Shown here: piece after piece, positions 11,893-23,925 of the stretch
Layout: each line of letters opens with the position of its first letter
Numbering within the stretch: position 1 is the first letter of the stretch
NCBI GenBank assembly: GCA_907165275.2
Contig: OU015678.1
Span: 1,240,001-1,304,000, forward strand
Direction of reading: 5' to 3'
DNA length: 64,000 bases
DNA from: Zygaena filipendulae
Taxonomy: Eukaryota; Arthropoda; Insecta; Lepidoptera; Zygaenidae
Notes under the pieces: generated by a model
What the model saw: the letters and a program-made list of their open reading frames with translations, nothing else
Told to the model about the DNA's origin: nothing
The model's database searches: none
Translations under genes and position numbers: made by a program

Positions 11893-12125
11893 GCCGCACT
11901 CAGAGTCGACTTTAATGATTACTTAGTTAAGTATAGATTTTTAAAACAAAACTGCCGCAATCAGACAAGTTTAATAAATTAATGTTAATTGGCATTTAAC
12001 TAATTAAGTTACATCTCATTAAATGCCAATTAAAATTAATTTACTGGACGTTTCTGATTGCGGCAGTTTTGTTTTAAAAATCTATACTTAACTAAGTAAT
12101 CATTGAAGTCGACTCTGAGTGCGGC
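11893..12125 (-). mobile_element. Foldback MITE family B, copy 2
   Basis: It has the same 233-bp length and palindromic structure as the copy at 3831-4063, but the asymmetric centre (TTAACTAATTAAGTTACATC) is the reverse complement of the other copy's centre. Divergence between the two is only a few bases, which suggests fairly recent activity. Confidence 0.85.
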
Positions 12126-13034
12126 CGTTAATATTTAAAAGTTTGCACCCGCGACCCCCCGAGTATTATTATTTATTTTTCAACGAAGCTTGTGTTGTTA
12201 GTACCACCTACAGAATTTCGCAATGCCTGCGGGATATTCGGGATTCCCACAGGAACTCCTTGTATATACCTCTGTATGTACCATAGGGTTATTCAAAGAC
12301 TTAAATTACTCATCACTATAGTTAGGTATATCAAAAAGCCAATCAGTTAAAAAAAAAAAAAACTCCCTCGTTAATCTTTTGTTCTGGTATGTATAATATC
12401 GTATACTACTCACGGTTACAATTGTGTTAGTGTAGATTTTGATTTTGAACATTAATTTACATGGAAATATCTTTGTGAATATTATGAATCCAATATGTAC
12501 ATAATCCAAAAGATATTAAAAGCACAAAAACCAATTCTGCAGCCTTGCAAAGACACTTTAATAAAGCCCACGAGAATATGTTGGCCGATGCAGAAAATCG
12601 GGTGTGCTTTAGTGATTTCGCGACGCGTTCCCGCCGAAAAAATCGGCTTTGACAGCGAAAAAGGCGGAAAGCGCCGCCATTACTGGCAAGTGACGCCTCG
12701 GCCGGCCGTATAATTGGCGTGCACAAATCTAGAGGACGATTTTTAATAAACGACCCGACTCGAAATTACTTATTAAGTTATTACTTCTTGGGTTTAATCT
12801 GAATATTATCCGTACGAAATTTTACAGCAACAAAAAAAAAACTAGGTACGCTTTGGCGGCACGCTAAAATCATAAATTTATTTTTAAAAAAAGTGTATCT
12901 AATCTCTTTGAGTCTCTATCTAACCTCTTCTTTCACATCTAATCAAAACCATACCCGTAGAATCGATCGACTGTCTAGTTTCTTTATAAAATAGGGATAA
13001 TCGTGGGTATGGAATTCGAACTTCTATAGAGTCA
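12126..13034. other. unique DNA with a CpG-rich patch
   Basis: The interval 12600-12720 is GC- and CpG-rich (CGCGACGCGTTCCCGCCG ... CGGCCGGCCG). It could be an orphan promoter or an undetected 5' exon. No open frame there can be linked to a gene. Confidence 0.3.
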
Positions 13035-13215
13035 GAGTCAGTTAGATAATAAAAAAATAAGACACGTATTTTTCTTTTTTCGAATTATTGAAAAATTACT
13101 TAGATAAACAGCATTTTAGTTTAGGAGTGGGAAGTCGCGACTCGCGACGTCATAATGTAGGTATAAACCACTCTACTCACTTATGACGTCACGCGACATT
13201 TTGACTCACCGTATT
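13035..13215 (+). mobile_element. MITE family A, truncated copy
   Basis: Carries CAGTTAGATAATAAAAAAATA, GACACGTATTTTTC, GCGACGTCA and TATGACGTCACGCG, then stops before the right inverted repeat. Confidence 0.6.
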
Positions 13216-14718
13216 AAAATCGGTCCAACTGATTCAGAGATGCCAGAACAAACAGACTGACAGACAAAAATTCAAAAAAATATTTTACCGTATTACCGTA
13301 ATATATTTTCAATGCATTTAGTGAAAAGCTGTTGATTTGGAATTACAAACAGATAGGTACTTTAATTTTATCTATAAGTAAGTACCTATAGTAGATAGAT
13401 AGATACAGATGTAATATTGTATTCAGGGGATGTTATGAGCGTTTGCTCAATGCTCATACTTTCTTTGCCTGTCTATGGTTAGTATATTATTTTCTCTATG
13501 GCGCTTGACGCAGAGTGCAGACATAAGGTCAATTGCTGCTGTGTTGTGCAAGTACTGGTTTTTTCTCCTCAGGCTATAATTAGTGTTGCGTATAGAATAC
13601 GCACTGTACGTACCTACCTATCGTTTAATTATATCGATAAGTATCCATTTCACACACAAGGCGCGGGCGGTCAGATTTCGAAAGGAATTAGGCCCGGCGC
13701 CCACTAGCAGGAAGAAAACAGAGGAAGTTCTCCGGAAAAAAACATATTTTTCCTAACCAGAGTTGCCACCTTTCTTGGAAAAATTATAATATTTTTCCGA
13801 ATAAAGATACAAAATGTAGTACTTTTCGGGAATGCAGGGAAATAATTATACATATTAACTTATTTTAAACCATTAAGTATCGGGCAGCATTTATTACATC
13901 TACAATTTATTGCTAGTTTGACCGTTGACGTTTTGTTATCGCGTAGATAGACCGTACCTTAGTACGTTTCGTTCTGAAATTTCCCGTGCTACGCTGCGGT
14001 CTAGACCAATCACAGTTAATATAAAAAAGCGCGACAATACAATTGACTGAAATATAGTATGATAGGTACTTCATAATATAGTACGGGTGGCAGCCCTATT
14101 CATAACCCACCCAGTTTAATGGACAGCGGAAGGTTTTCTTCTTCCGTAGCGTAGTCCGGACGCTACTTTGGAACTAAAACCTATTTCTAACAGCATAATA
14201 TAAAATCCAGTCGTTCGAAAACTGGCTTACAATTTGACTGCGACATGTAGGTATAGACGGGTGTTCAACTCGATGGTTGGGTTTAAACCCGATGAAAGCC
14301 TGCCTTTTACGGACTTTTAACGGGCGTAAACCCAAGCACCGGTTGACCGGGTTGCCCATAAACACGTGTCTTCAGGATTACAAAGTATAGTAATGTAAAT
14401 GTAGTATATTTCATCAGCAAAAGTTTTACAGAATGTTGAATAAGTCTGGCGTCCTGTGATGTAACATAACAGCCCCCTTAGCCAAGTTGACGAGAGTTGA
14501 TAAGTTAAAAAAAGATGTGTCCTTTCAGCCTACTGGATAGCACAACTCATTTTTAGGCCACAAATAGTTAATTATAACAATGTTACAGTTGAAATTTCAA
14601 CGAAAAGGTCCACTCAAGTTATTTCAATAGCAAATGTAGGTAATAAGCAAATAGAGATATTTTGCAATTTATGAAACTTCTAATACAAAAAGAATTTGCT
14701 TCAAAATAAGTTTTAGTG
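13216..14718. other. no gene; dispersed-repeat fragment at the right
   Basis: Mostly unique. The interval 14215-14350 belongs to the AAACCCGATG repeat also seen near 2200 and 29310. Confidence 0.4.
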
Positions 14719-14719
14719 T

Positions 14720-15049
14720 AATAGGGATGTTGACTACTATTGAAAATCAAAATTCTAATTAGTCCGTCAGTTAGATAATAAAAAAACAATAGACACGTAT
14801 ATTTTGCTTTTTTAAATAAATTAAAATATACAGAGATAAAGGGCATTAAAGTTTAGGATGAGGAGGTCGTGACGTCACTAACCGCAATACCGCCATACAA
14901 ACTGTCAGAATAGTGACGTCACGCGAAATTTCAACTCAATATATCGCCGTTATTTTTTGATTACGTAAAAAAAGAATGAATACGTGTCCAATATTTTTTA
15001 ATAATCTACAAGACGGACTAAAAAATAAAAATTAGTCAACATGCCCATT
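14720..15049 (+). mobile_element. MITE family A, full-length copy
   Basis: About 330 bp with well-matched ends: AGGGATGTTGACTA on the left, and the inverse of GGGCATGTTGACTA on the right, each flanked by AT. Inside lie ATTAGTCCGTCAGTTAG, GACACGTATATTTTGC, GTGACGTCACTAACC, GTGACGTCACGCG and GACGGACTA. This is one of the best copies for defining the element. Confidence 0.8.
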
Positions 15050-18000
15050 AGTCCAATTCAGTAAGTCCAGTTCAATAAGTTTTTTTTTCCAAAAATAGAA
15101 AATTACCTACTCTAAAAATATTTCCTGTCTATGTGGGTAGGTATATATGTATATAATATTGGGATAATAATAATAAAGTAGCTAATATCCTTAATTGTTT
15201 CGTTGGTTTCTTTTTTTTTGCTGTAGCAATATAAATATTTAAATAATCCGTTCTTTTTACCTACAAAAAGATAGTAGTGCAGACTGGTCCATTTGATATT
15301 CATATAAAAAACACTAATGTTAAAAGCAGTTTAGACATGTATAGAGATGCATCAATGTGATAAGTATTGAAATGAGCAATTATTGAAGACAGATTAGAAC
15401 TAGAAAAATAATATATTATAGGTAGGTTAGGTATAACCGGGGTGCGAGGATATATGTATATCAATGGATATATATCCAACGCTTTTTCTTGATATATATC
15501 ACTACAAATAATATTCACCAAATTATTAAAATACATTATCTCAAAAATTAAGTTTAATCCTTTGTTGAGTTCATTGTATGTTTTCAGTTGATTTTTTCTT
15601 ATTTATAAGAAGATTTTATGTTTTATAGTTGATTTGTCCTGATTTTATAACCATAATAAACAAATAAAATATTTTAGTTTTGGTGTCCATGGACCCGTCC
15701 AATAAAGTATAAAATTTAAAATTTTTAGAATAGATATTATCTTTAAATAAAGGTATGATCTGATTAAATTCTGGAAAATTAAGCATCGTGATAAAAATGT
15801 CCAGACAAATCACAGACATTAGGTAAGATTGCAGGTTGTTTTTGACTAATATAAAAATGATAAAGGAAGGTGTAAAAAAAAACAAATTTTTACGTGAATA
15901 TATTTAAGAGACATTTTCCTTGGACCACGGATTAGCGAAAAATAAATGCACGTGATATTATTATCTCCATTAGCCAGTTATATATTTGAAATTCGAAGTT
16001 CAAACTCATTAAAAATTCCTCTAAGAAAAACAAATCAATCACACACACATACGAAACTAAATTACTTACCAAATGTTTTGATTTGATACTTTTACAGTAG
16101 GTTAACGCAGGCAATATTTATATGCACAATTAAAATTGTCGTGAAATTTTATTTTTATTTTTTTAAACTAGGACACAAGGTAGGTAGATACACGAAACTT
16201 TTATTTCTTTTAATTATTTTATTTACTTCTGCAGTCTACTTATTTTTTCAGAAATTATTATTTTAAAGTTGGCAATAAAATCTTGAAAATTATCGATGCC
16301 CAACGGTCAATCAACCCTTCAATTATTAGAAAGCAAAGCATTAAAATTAATCGATATTAATCGATTTTAACATTCCAAAATTCAATCTTTAAATAGTCAT
16401 CCTTAAAAGTGACTTCAAAACCACGTGGAGCGCCAAGGTCGAATTTATGTTTTCAACTTGTCAAGCGCGGCGTGTGATAAATTAATTCTACGGGCCGTTA
16501 TCGTCATCAAGTATTTGAATGTTAGTCTTAATATTATACATTCCAAGGTTCAATTTCGTTTGCACATTTAGCCCACGCATAGTCGCCAACCCAGGCAATA
16601 TATCTTAGGCCGTGTACTGCCCGTGACAGTTCGTAAACAAACTGGAGCTACCGCAACAAAGGACGAGTGCTATTTTAACTAACCAATTATCGCATTTAAT
16701 CTAAAAATATTAATCATACACACTGGCGTTTTCATTTCTAAAATCATCTATCGGCAATACAGAATGCGTCACGATAAAATAATTCTTAAATTCTAATATC
16801 ACTGAAGCAAACATTTGTGCATACAAATTTCGCATCACTCACCAGAAAAATACGCAAGATGTTGAATAATAATGGAGAGTCATCTGTACATCTTGCACAT
16901 ATCGATCACAGTCTTGCAGTTCTCTCGGACGAAAACACCACACAAAAAAAAAACGTAGGAGGTTAGCACCAAAAATCGCAATAAGTATACAGTCAACAAG
17001 TTCACTTCAACGAAAGAATTGCTAAGTAAATACAGTTTGGATTATCATCAAATAACCGTTGTTTCATTGAAGTCCACTCGTTTAATGATCCACAATCAAA
17101 ATAAAAATAGTCTGTCAAGCAGACGCTGCGTCGACGACCGCGCCACTGTCTGTCTGCCGTACTCAGTGTGCTGTCAATATTCGTCAAAATGAAAATGGCG
17201 ACACCCTCGACGGAATACGATCAACGCTGGCCAGCCTGTAATATGCCTCTCATTCGTTGTCAAACAAAAGACAGGGACGCACAATCCTCGTGCAGACTTC
17301 ATCCCGGCCGGACTGATTTGTGATGTCACGCCCAGCGGCGTAACGTTTTGCGTAATTACACGTCCAAGATTGCTTTTAAACTCGTTTTAATAACATTACT
17401 TTACGATCATTTTGTATATGAGGTCGACATTTGAAAGTGTCGGTCATGTTATAGGTTAATTATAGAGGTACGTGAATGTATTTCGTGGTAATTCATCTTT
17501 GCGCATGTTAGGCCCGTCCCACTACTCAATATCTGTCGTGAGAGCGCCTCCTTCTTCTTTTTATTTTATTCACGTCTATTTTTTCCGAATGCTCTTCTTG
17601 TCGAAATTAATTCCATGTCCTCCCTGCAGTCGCACTGCAGTTGGGTTAATTATGAAGTTGAAGTTTTATGCAAGGCAAACCCTATTTTTATTTCGGTATC
17701 TTTTTATAACAGAATACGTACCTATATTTTAAACGGATTATAATTTACTAATAAGTTCATAGTTACGACTTCGTACTAGTTAGGTATTTGAAGGTTTTCT
17801 TTTATTGAATTTAAAATTATAATTAAAACATTTGACATTTTTACTTTCTTAGTTAATGAATTAAATATGCCATTAAAATAAATATCTCTAACTTCGCGTG
17901 ACGCACTGACGTGCAGATTTCAATTACCTACGTACCTATCTCTATTCGTTGCATAACAAAAATCGATATTATTTTCATCGAGTTTATCATTCGAAAAATA

Positions 18001-19029
18001 ATTAATTAACCCTTATACCCTTATTAGTTATAAGTTTGATTTACGTAGGTATATTTTATTCAATCAAACCAAGATGGGCCCACAAAATCATAACAACACG
18101 CTCTTCTTCGTTTTCGTTAAATTATATTTTATAGTTAAATAAAACTGAATATCTATTTATTTTCGACTTTAATCTTTATCCTTTATTAGCATACAATTAT
18201 ATTTTTAAACAAACAAATGAAACAGCAATATTTTTTAATGGTTTCAAGTTTTAATAAAGAATGTAATGTTGCAAAAAATTACGCAAATGGCAAATTCAGG
18301 TTTACAATGCTGCCAGCTCAAGTATTAAAATTCTGCATTAAAATTTAATCTTAAATATTCACAAATTCATCTGTTGTAATACAAATGAAATAGATACCGT
18401 TTTCGGGAGTTTTATTGTAGGTATAATTATGATAATTATTATGATACCAATAAGCGTGAAATGTGAATAGTTGGTCGCCGCGCGGCCAATGTCGGATGCT
18501 ACCCAACTTTGGAGTTTGGAGCTTCGAAGCCCGGCAATAATGCGGCTTAGTCACCCCACATTACACACTAGCTTTCGACGCTTTTGGCGGGAACTTACAT
18601 GGAAGTGGATGTCTAAATATGTTTTGCAAAATATTGTTAATATTGTTAATGTTTTGTAAACATATTGGAAGGTCGCTGGTACTTATGGCACGGGTATTCC
18701 CAGTGTACCAGCTATAAAATTAAAGTAAAAAAATAGAATATTAGTGGGATATATTATTTATTTATTTATTGTTAACACATACGGTATAGGACCAATCACA
18801 TGATTAACAAATACTAGTAGGCCTTACATACAACTCCAAGCAAATCTATTTGAAACATACATAATATTTATTATTTATGTTTATCACCTACTATTGTAAT
18901 TTTATCTTAAACTTTCAATAACTGTAGTTCCTACATGAAAGAAATTTGATTTTGAAGTTATTTTAGATGTTTTCTAAATCAAGAAAAATATGTGTGCAGT
19001 TCATACGCGGTTGAAGCAAAGGTTGAAAG
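15050..19029. other. long unique AT-rich stretch, no supported gene
   Basis: About 4 kb with few recognisable repeats. The interval 16430-17350 is less AT-rich, with CpG-containing patches (16440-16500 and 17120-17350), and 18460-18610 is similar. Either could be a promoter or noncoding exon. I found no splice-consistent coding exon on either strand. Confidence 0.4.
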
Positions 19030-19125
19030 AAGTTAAACCTTCAGAAAGGTCTACCCAATGGTTAACTGGTAGAGAATGCCGCAAGGCATTAAGTTCGCCA
19101 TTTGTACTTACTGTGCAATAAAGAA

Positions 19126-19168
<43 letters not shown>

Positions 19169-19170
19169 AG
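19030..19170 (+). mobile_element. retroelement 3' tail with (AAAT)n
   Basis: AGAATGCCGCAAGGCATTAAG, then GTACTTACTGTGCAATAAAG, then about ten AAAT units. Such tails end lepidopteran LINEs and SINEs; only the tail is present. Confidence 0.5.
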
Positions 19171-19211
19171 GTATTCTATGTCAGTCTCTTTGCCGTAGTA
19201 AAGAGAAAAAT

Positions 19212-19439
19212 GGACATAGATAAGCAATACCCATATTGGAGAAAATTTTGAGTAAATCATGTTTTAAAAGTTTAGCGCCATTTTGTGTCAACATTTTTTT
19301 ATATTAAATATTTAGTTACATATTTAAGCAATGTAATAAGGTAAACACACAATTAAAAAATGTTCTTTAACTCTCAATAAATCGTTCTGAATCAATAACT
19401 TAAGTTTGTGGGTTAACATGTTATTGCTTATCTGCGTCC
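19212..19439 (+). mobile_element. MITE family C, copy 2
   Basis: Collinear with the copy at 73-307: the same terminal GGACATAGATAAGCAATA and inverted right end, and the same interior TGAGTAAATC and TCAATAAATCGTTCTGAAT strings, with a few indels. Confidence 0.7.
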
Positions 19440-20093
19440 AAAAATGAAATGGCATATAAATATGGCATACTCTCAATTTTCCTATTGGCCACCCTGCTGA
19501 CCACCTTGAGCTGACCGGTCTAGGGCTAGCAAGTACACCAAGAACAAGTTCTCGGACTTTTGGCGAGATTTTAGAAGAAATAGACGTTAGTTTTATTTCT
19601 TTGTTTTACAAATTAGTTTATTGTGATCAAAATTGGGTGAATGTGGTTAATTTTGAAGAAAGAAAGAATAAAATATTTATTTAATCATATTCATGATTCA
19701 TTAGTGATGAACAATGTGCGAAAATAGTGAAATAAGATCGGGCGTTCGTCAGGAGATTGTTTTTTACAACTACAACTTCCCAGAGATTGAAATAAAATCG
19801 TCCTATTAAGGTTCAACTGTAAAGAATAGCTACCAAAAGTTCTGGTAATGCATCGGAATGCGTCTCACCAATGCATATCGATGTAAATAACTTAGAAGAA
19901 GAAAAAAACAACTGAATTGGCTCTATGGACTAAGTTTCCTTTGCCTTCGCGTACACGGGGTAAACTTTACCAAAAAAAAGTTGTTTATCTACGTACTACT
20001 AAATAATTGTATGCTTATTTTGTACTGTTTGTGTCCCAAACTCCCAAATAAATAAATAAATAAAATAAACGCTCCAAAGGTCATTCACTGCCT

Positions 20094-20196
20094 ATTCCAA
20101 TTCCAATTTGTTGTTTTTAATGGCTCCACCGTTTTGACGATGATTCTGCCAATGTCACAGTTTGAAAAGTCACGGCATAGAATTGATTTGATTATC
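20094..20196 (+). repeat. low-copy repeat shared with 45573-45672
   Basis: About 100 bp nearly identical, in inverse orientation, to 45573-45672. Key strings are TGACGATGATTCTGCCAATG and AAAAGTCACGGCATAGAATT. No terminal structure is visible. Confidence 0.6.
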
Positions 20197-20239
20197 AAAA
20201 GATCAGTGATCACTGACGTACGTACCTGACGTCAACTGT

Positions 20240-20411
20240 GTAGGGAGCACGAATTTTTTCGCTCTCGTCTAGTCGATATCGAGCATTTTTTTTGTATGGA
20301 AAATGAACAGCGCCATCTATCCAGTGTCGTTCTTTTTCCATACAAAAAAAACGCTTTGACATTACGACGATATCGACTAGACGAGAGCGAAAAAATTCGT
20401 GCTCCCCCTAC
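20240..20411. mobile_element. foldback element upstream of the importin gene
   Basis: The arms are a near-perfect inverted repeat of about 40 bp each (GAGCACGAATTTTTTCGCTC ... CTAGTCGATATCG). A second inverted pair, TTTTTTTGTATGGAAAA, lies inside. The right end lies about 150 bp before the importin ATG, so the element probably sits in the promoter or 5' UTR. Confidence 0.75.
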
Positions 20412-20563
20412 TGATCACTAAGTTCAAAGTTGGCCACACTGAATAGGGCCGTTAGCCATTATTAAATTTAAACTTTCTTCGCAATTTGCAAATTGAGCCA
20501 AATTGTGCATATTTCTGTGTGTAAAAAGTTCGTATTTGTAAACTATTTAATTGCTTCAACACG

Positions 20564-23500
20564 ATGGCAGATAAAGGTCGTAACTCTAGAATAGCAGCTT
20601 TCAAAAACGTGGGGCAAGGAAGTACTGTAAGTTGAATTATAATGTTTCCTTTGTTTGAGACTTCCAATTTCGATTTTCGAATGCTACTGGAATATTCTGT
20701 TTTTGTTAGCTAGATGAGTACATTAATTCGTAGCTGATTTTTGGTTTAATTAATAATAGTCTATAAAATATAAATGATTTCTAATTAGATCATATCAACT
20801 TGTAGGTAGGTGTAGGAAAGTAAAATCTCCGTTTGTCTCTAAAAAAAACTAAACATGACGTGGTAGGTATGTACCTACTAATTAGTACATTTTATCTGTG
20901 TCAACATAAAAATGATAACACAGGAGGGGATGCCATTTAAGGGCTACGCCAACAGTCCACCTGCAGTCTCTAGTCCCATCTGTCGACCTGCCGTCCATGG
21001 TCTGCATTAGCATGGTCACAGCGATGATAGCTCAGTGGTTAGTGCGTTCGGATTAAACGCCGCAAGGTGTAGGTTCAAACCCTAACAATGAGCTTGAGCT
21101 GTCGGTGAAGGAAAACATCGTGAGGAAACCATAGTATGGTGGTAGGGCGCTCTCTAGTGCCCGGCTGGCTAGCTACCACCTTCAAGTTGCAAATCTGTCG
21201 CCAAGCACCTAACGGTGTGTTCCGGCAACGCACCTGCATGCCTTCTGGTGTTGCAGATGTTTATGGGCGGCAGTAATCACTTACCATCAGGTGTACCACT
21301 TGCACGTTTGCCCCCTATGACATAAAAAAATAAAAAGGCCCACACAAGTGATTATCACCTGCTGGCAATTGTCGAATACCAGCTCTGAATCTACACACTA
21401 GCAGGCGGTAACATAGGGCGGTAATCGACAGTCGACCCTCACCGCCAGCTGCCTGAATTGCGGCTCGAGGTGTACATACTAGCAGGCGGCAGTTTAACTG
21501 CATGTAATTGTAGATCACAAACTGTCCAGCTGATACCTGTCAATGCAAGCCTGTCACGGCAAGCAGCCACACATTCTGGGTTCGCATTGGCCATATATTC
21601 AAAACTGTCTGGAGTCTGTGATCTATTGAGATTAACACTCACATCTCTCACTCTCACTGACCTTAAATTGGACCCTAAGTTGGTTCCAATTTAGGGTCGG
21701 TGAGTGAGAAAGAGAGCAAGTGATCATACTACATTAAAATGTACCCTGGAGTAGTTGATTTAGGGTAAATTTAGTGTAGTGTGATTACTCGCTTACCACC
21801 CTAAATTGATGCCCTGAAATTGCAAGGTGTAATAAGCACTTTAACAGCTTACTAAAAAATGTTTAGAACCCATAGTACAAGCAGAGGCATAGTTTAATAA
21901 TTAAATTGGAATGTTAAGGTCTAAGGGCTTATTAGAAAAAAGGTCTGGTATCCATTACATGGTTTCCAGGACACAAGCTTAGTGTGGAATCAAGTAGATA
22001 TAATAATAATAATAATAATAATCCACATCACAACACACAGATCTACTTGATCCCACAGTAAGCTATTATTAGCTTGTGTCGTGGAAACCAAGCAAACGTG
22101 GTATATACTACATAGAATTACTTATATATTATACTATAGATATGTGTGATAGTATTGTGTAATCAATATAATTCTCTTCCAAACAACAGGAGCTTCGCCG
22201 CAAGCGCGCTGAGTTGAGCGTGACGCTGCGGAAGCAAGCTCGCGATGAGCAACTCCTCAAGCGGAGGGCTGTCTCGCCGGAGGCCAGCCTAGAAGAACAA
22301 CGGATAGAAGCAGAGACACTTCCGAACCCAGCAGAGATTGTACTTGGTTTGTTTTTGTTTTTTAAATTGTTATTAGGCTAGAAGTTTGACCACAGCTCAC
22401 CTCAAACTCAATTTATTAGACATTAGACCCATGACAAAGAAGACATGAAAGGCATTCATTCAGGCATGCAGACGATATGATTACAGTCAATTGAAAATGT
22501 AAGAAGAACAATTTAACAATAATATTTAAGGACAAATTTTCGTATTCTCGTGGAAACTAATTGTCTTGGGATAAAAGGTATCCTATGTCACTTAGAGATA
22601 CTGGAGCTCTCCGTTTCTATCAGCTATGAGTTGTGTAAATTTTTTTATCCCCGTAGTTCCGAAATTAACACTTGTGAAATAGAAATTTCTCATGAAATTT
22701 TGCATACAAGTTGTCAGGACATAGAGTACTTGTTATGCCAGAATTCCCTCAGGAACTCCTGAAATAACGGCAGTGAAATCTCATGAAATCTTGCATGCAT
22801 GTTGTCAGAGATGCAGAAAAGTATATAGGGTACTTTTTGTGCCGGAACTCCCGCGGGAACTCCGAAGTTATCGCGGGTGAAACCGCGGGAAACAGCTACA
22901 TGGAATGGTGCTGTCGGTTGTCCCATATACGCGTCTGCATATCTTTGCAGGTCTCAAATCTTCGAACCTGCAGCTCCAGCTGTCTTGTGCGCGGGCCGCG
23001 CGCCGCATCCTGTCCCGGGAACAGAATCCCCCCATCACACAGCTAGTGGAGGCCGGGGTCATCAAGCCGTTGGTCGAAGCTCTGGACCGGGATGACTGGT
23101 ACACACACTTCTATCTCCACTAATCACAGGGCTCTGGCTGAGCCACCTTAAGGCCATAGAACTTTAAGCAAAATTAACACTCTACGTGTAATAATATCTT
23201 TGGTTCCAGCACGGACCTTCAATTTGAGGCAGCCTGGGCTCTCACCAACATTGCCTCAGGCACACAAGCTCACACTGTGGCAGTTGTCAGGGTAATTATG
23301 TATTTATTTAATAATAAATTAATAGCTGTTCCCCGCGGTAATTTCGGAGTTCCCGCGGGAATTCCGGGTTACAACATCTATGACACTCACAAATATCGTG
23401 ACTTTCTATTGGTAAAAGAATTTTCAAAATCCAAAATCGGTTCAATAGACCCAGAGATTACCCCCTACAACCTCACAAACTCACTAACTTTATCTTTTAT

Positions 23501-23894
23501 AATCTATCTAATATATATAAATCACGTGTCACGTTGTTTGTCCGCGATGGACTCTGAAACTACTGAACAGATTTTGATAAAATTTTGCAACCGTTTATAA
23601 TATGGTCCAACTTAAAAGATAGGATAGTTTTTATCCCAGAATTCCCTCTGGAACTGAAGGACATAGAGTACTTTTTTCCCGCAACCTCCGCGGGAACTCC
23701 GAAATTACCGCGGATGAAATCGCGGGGGACAGCTAGTATTATTGTATAGATGAACTTATTTCATGACTCATCCCCGCTACGACATAGCGGTGAACCGATA
23801 GTGGTGTGCGTTGTTGCTGCAGAGCGCGTGTCGGACAATATCGAGTTAAGTGTCTTCCCCCGTCGCTTGTCGCGTTATTACAATCGTTGCATAT

Positions 23895-23925
<31 letters not shown>

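Noticed and set aside
21024..21095. A tRNA gene
   Set aside because: A and B boxes are present, but no complete cloverleaf or anticodon arm forms, and the element continues into a SINE body repeated elsewhere.
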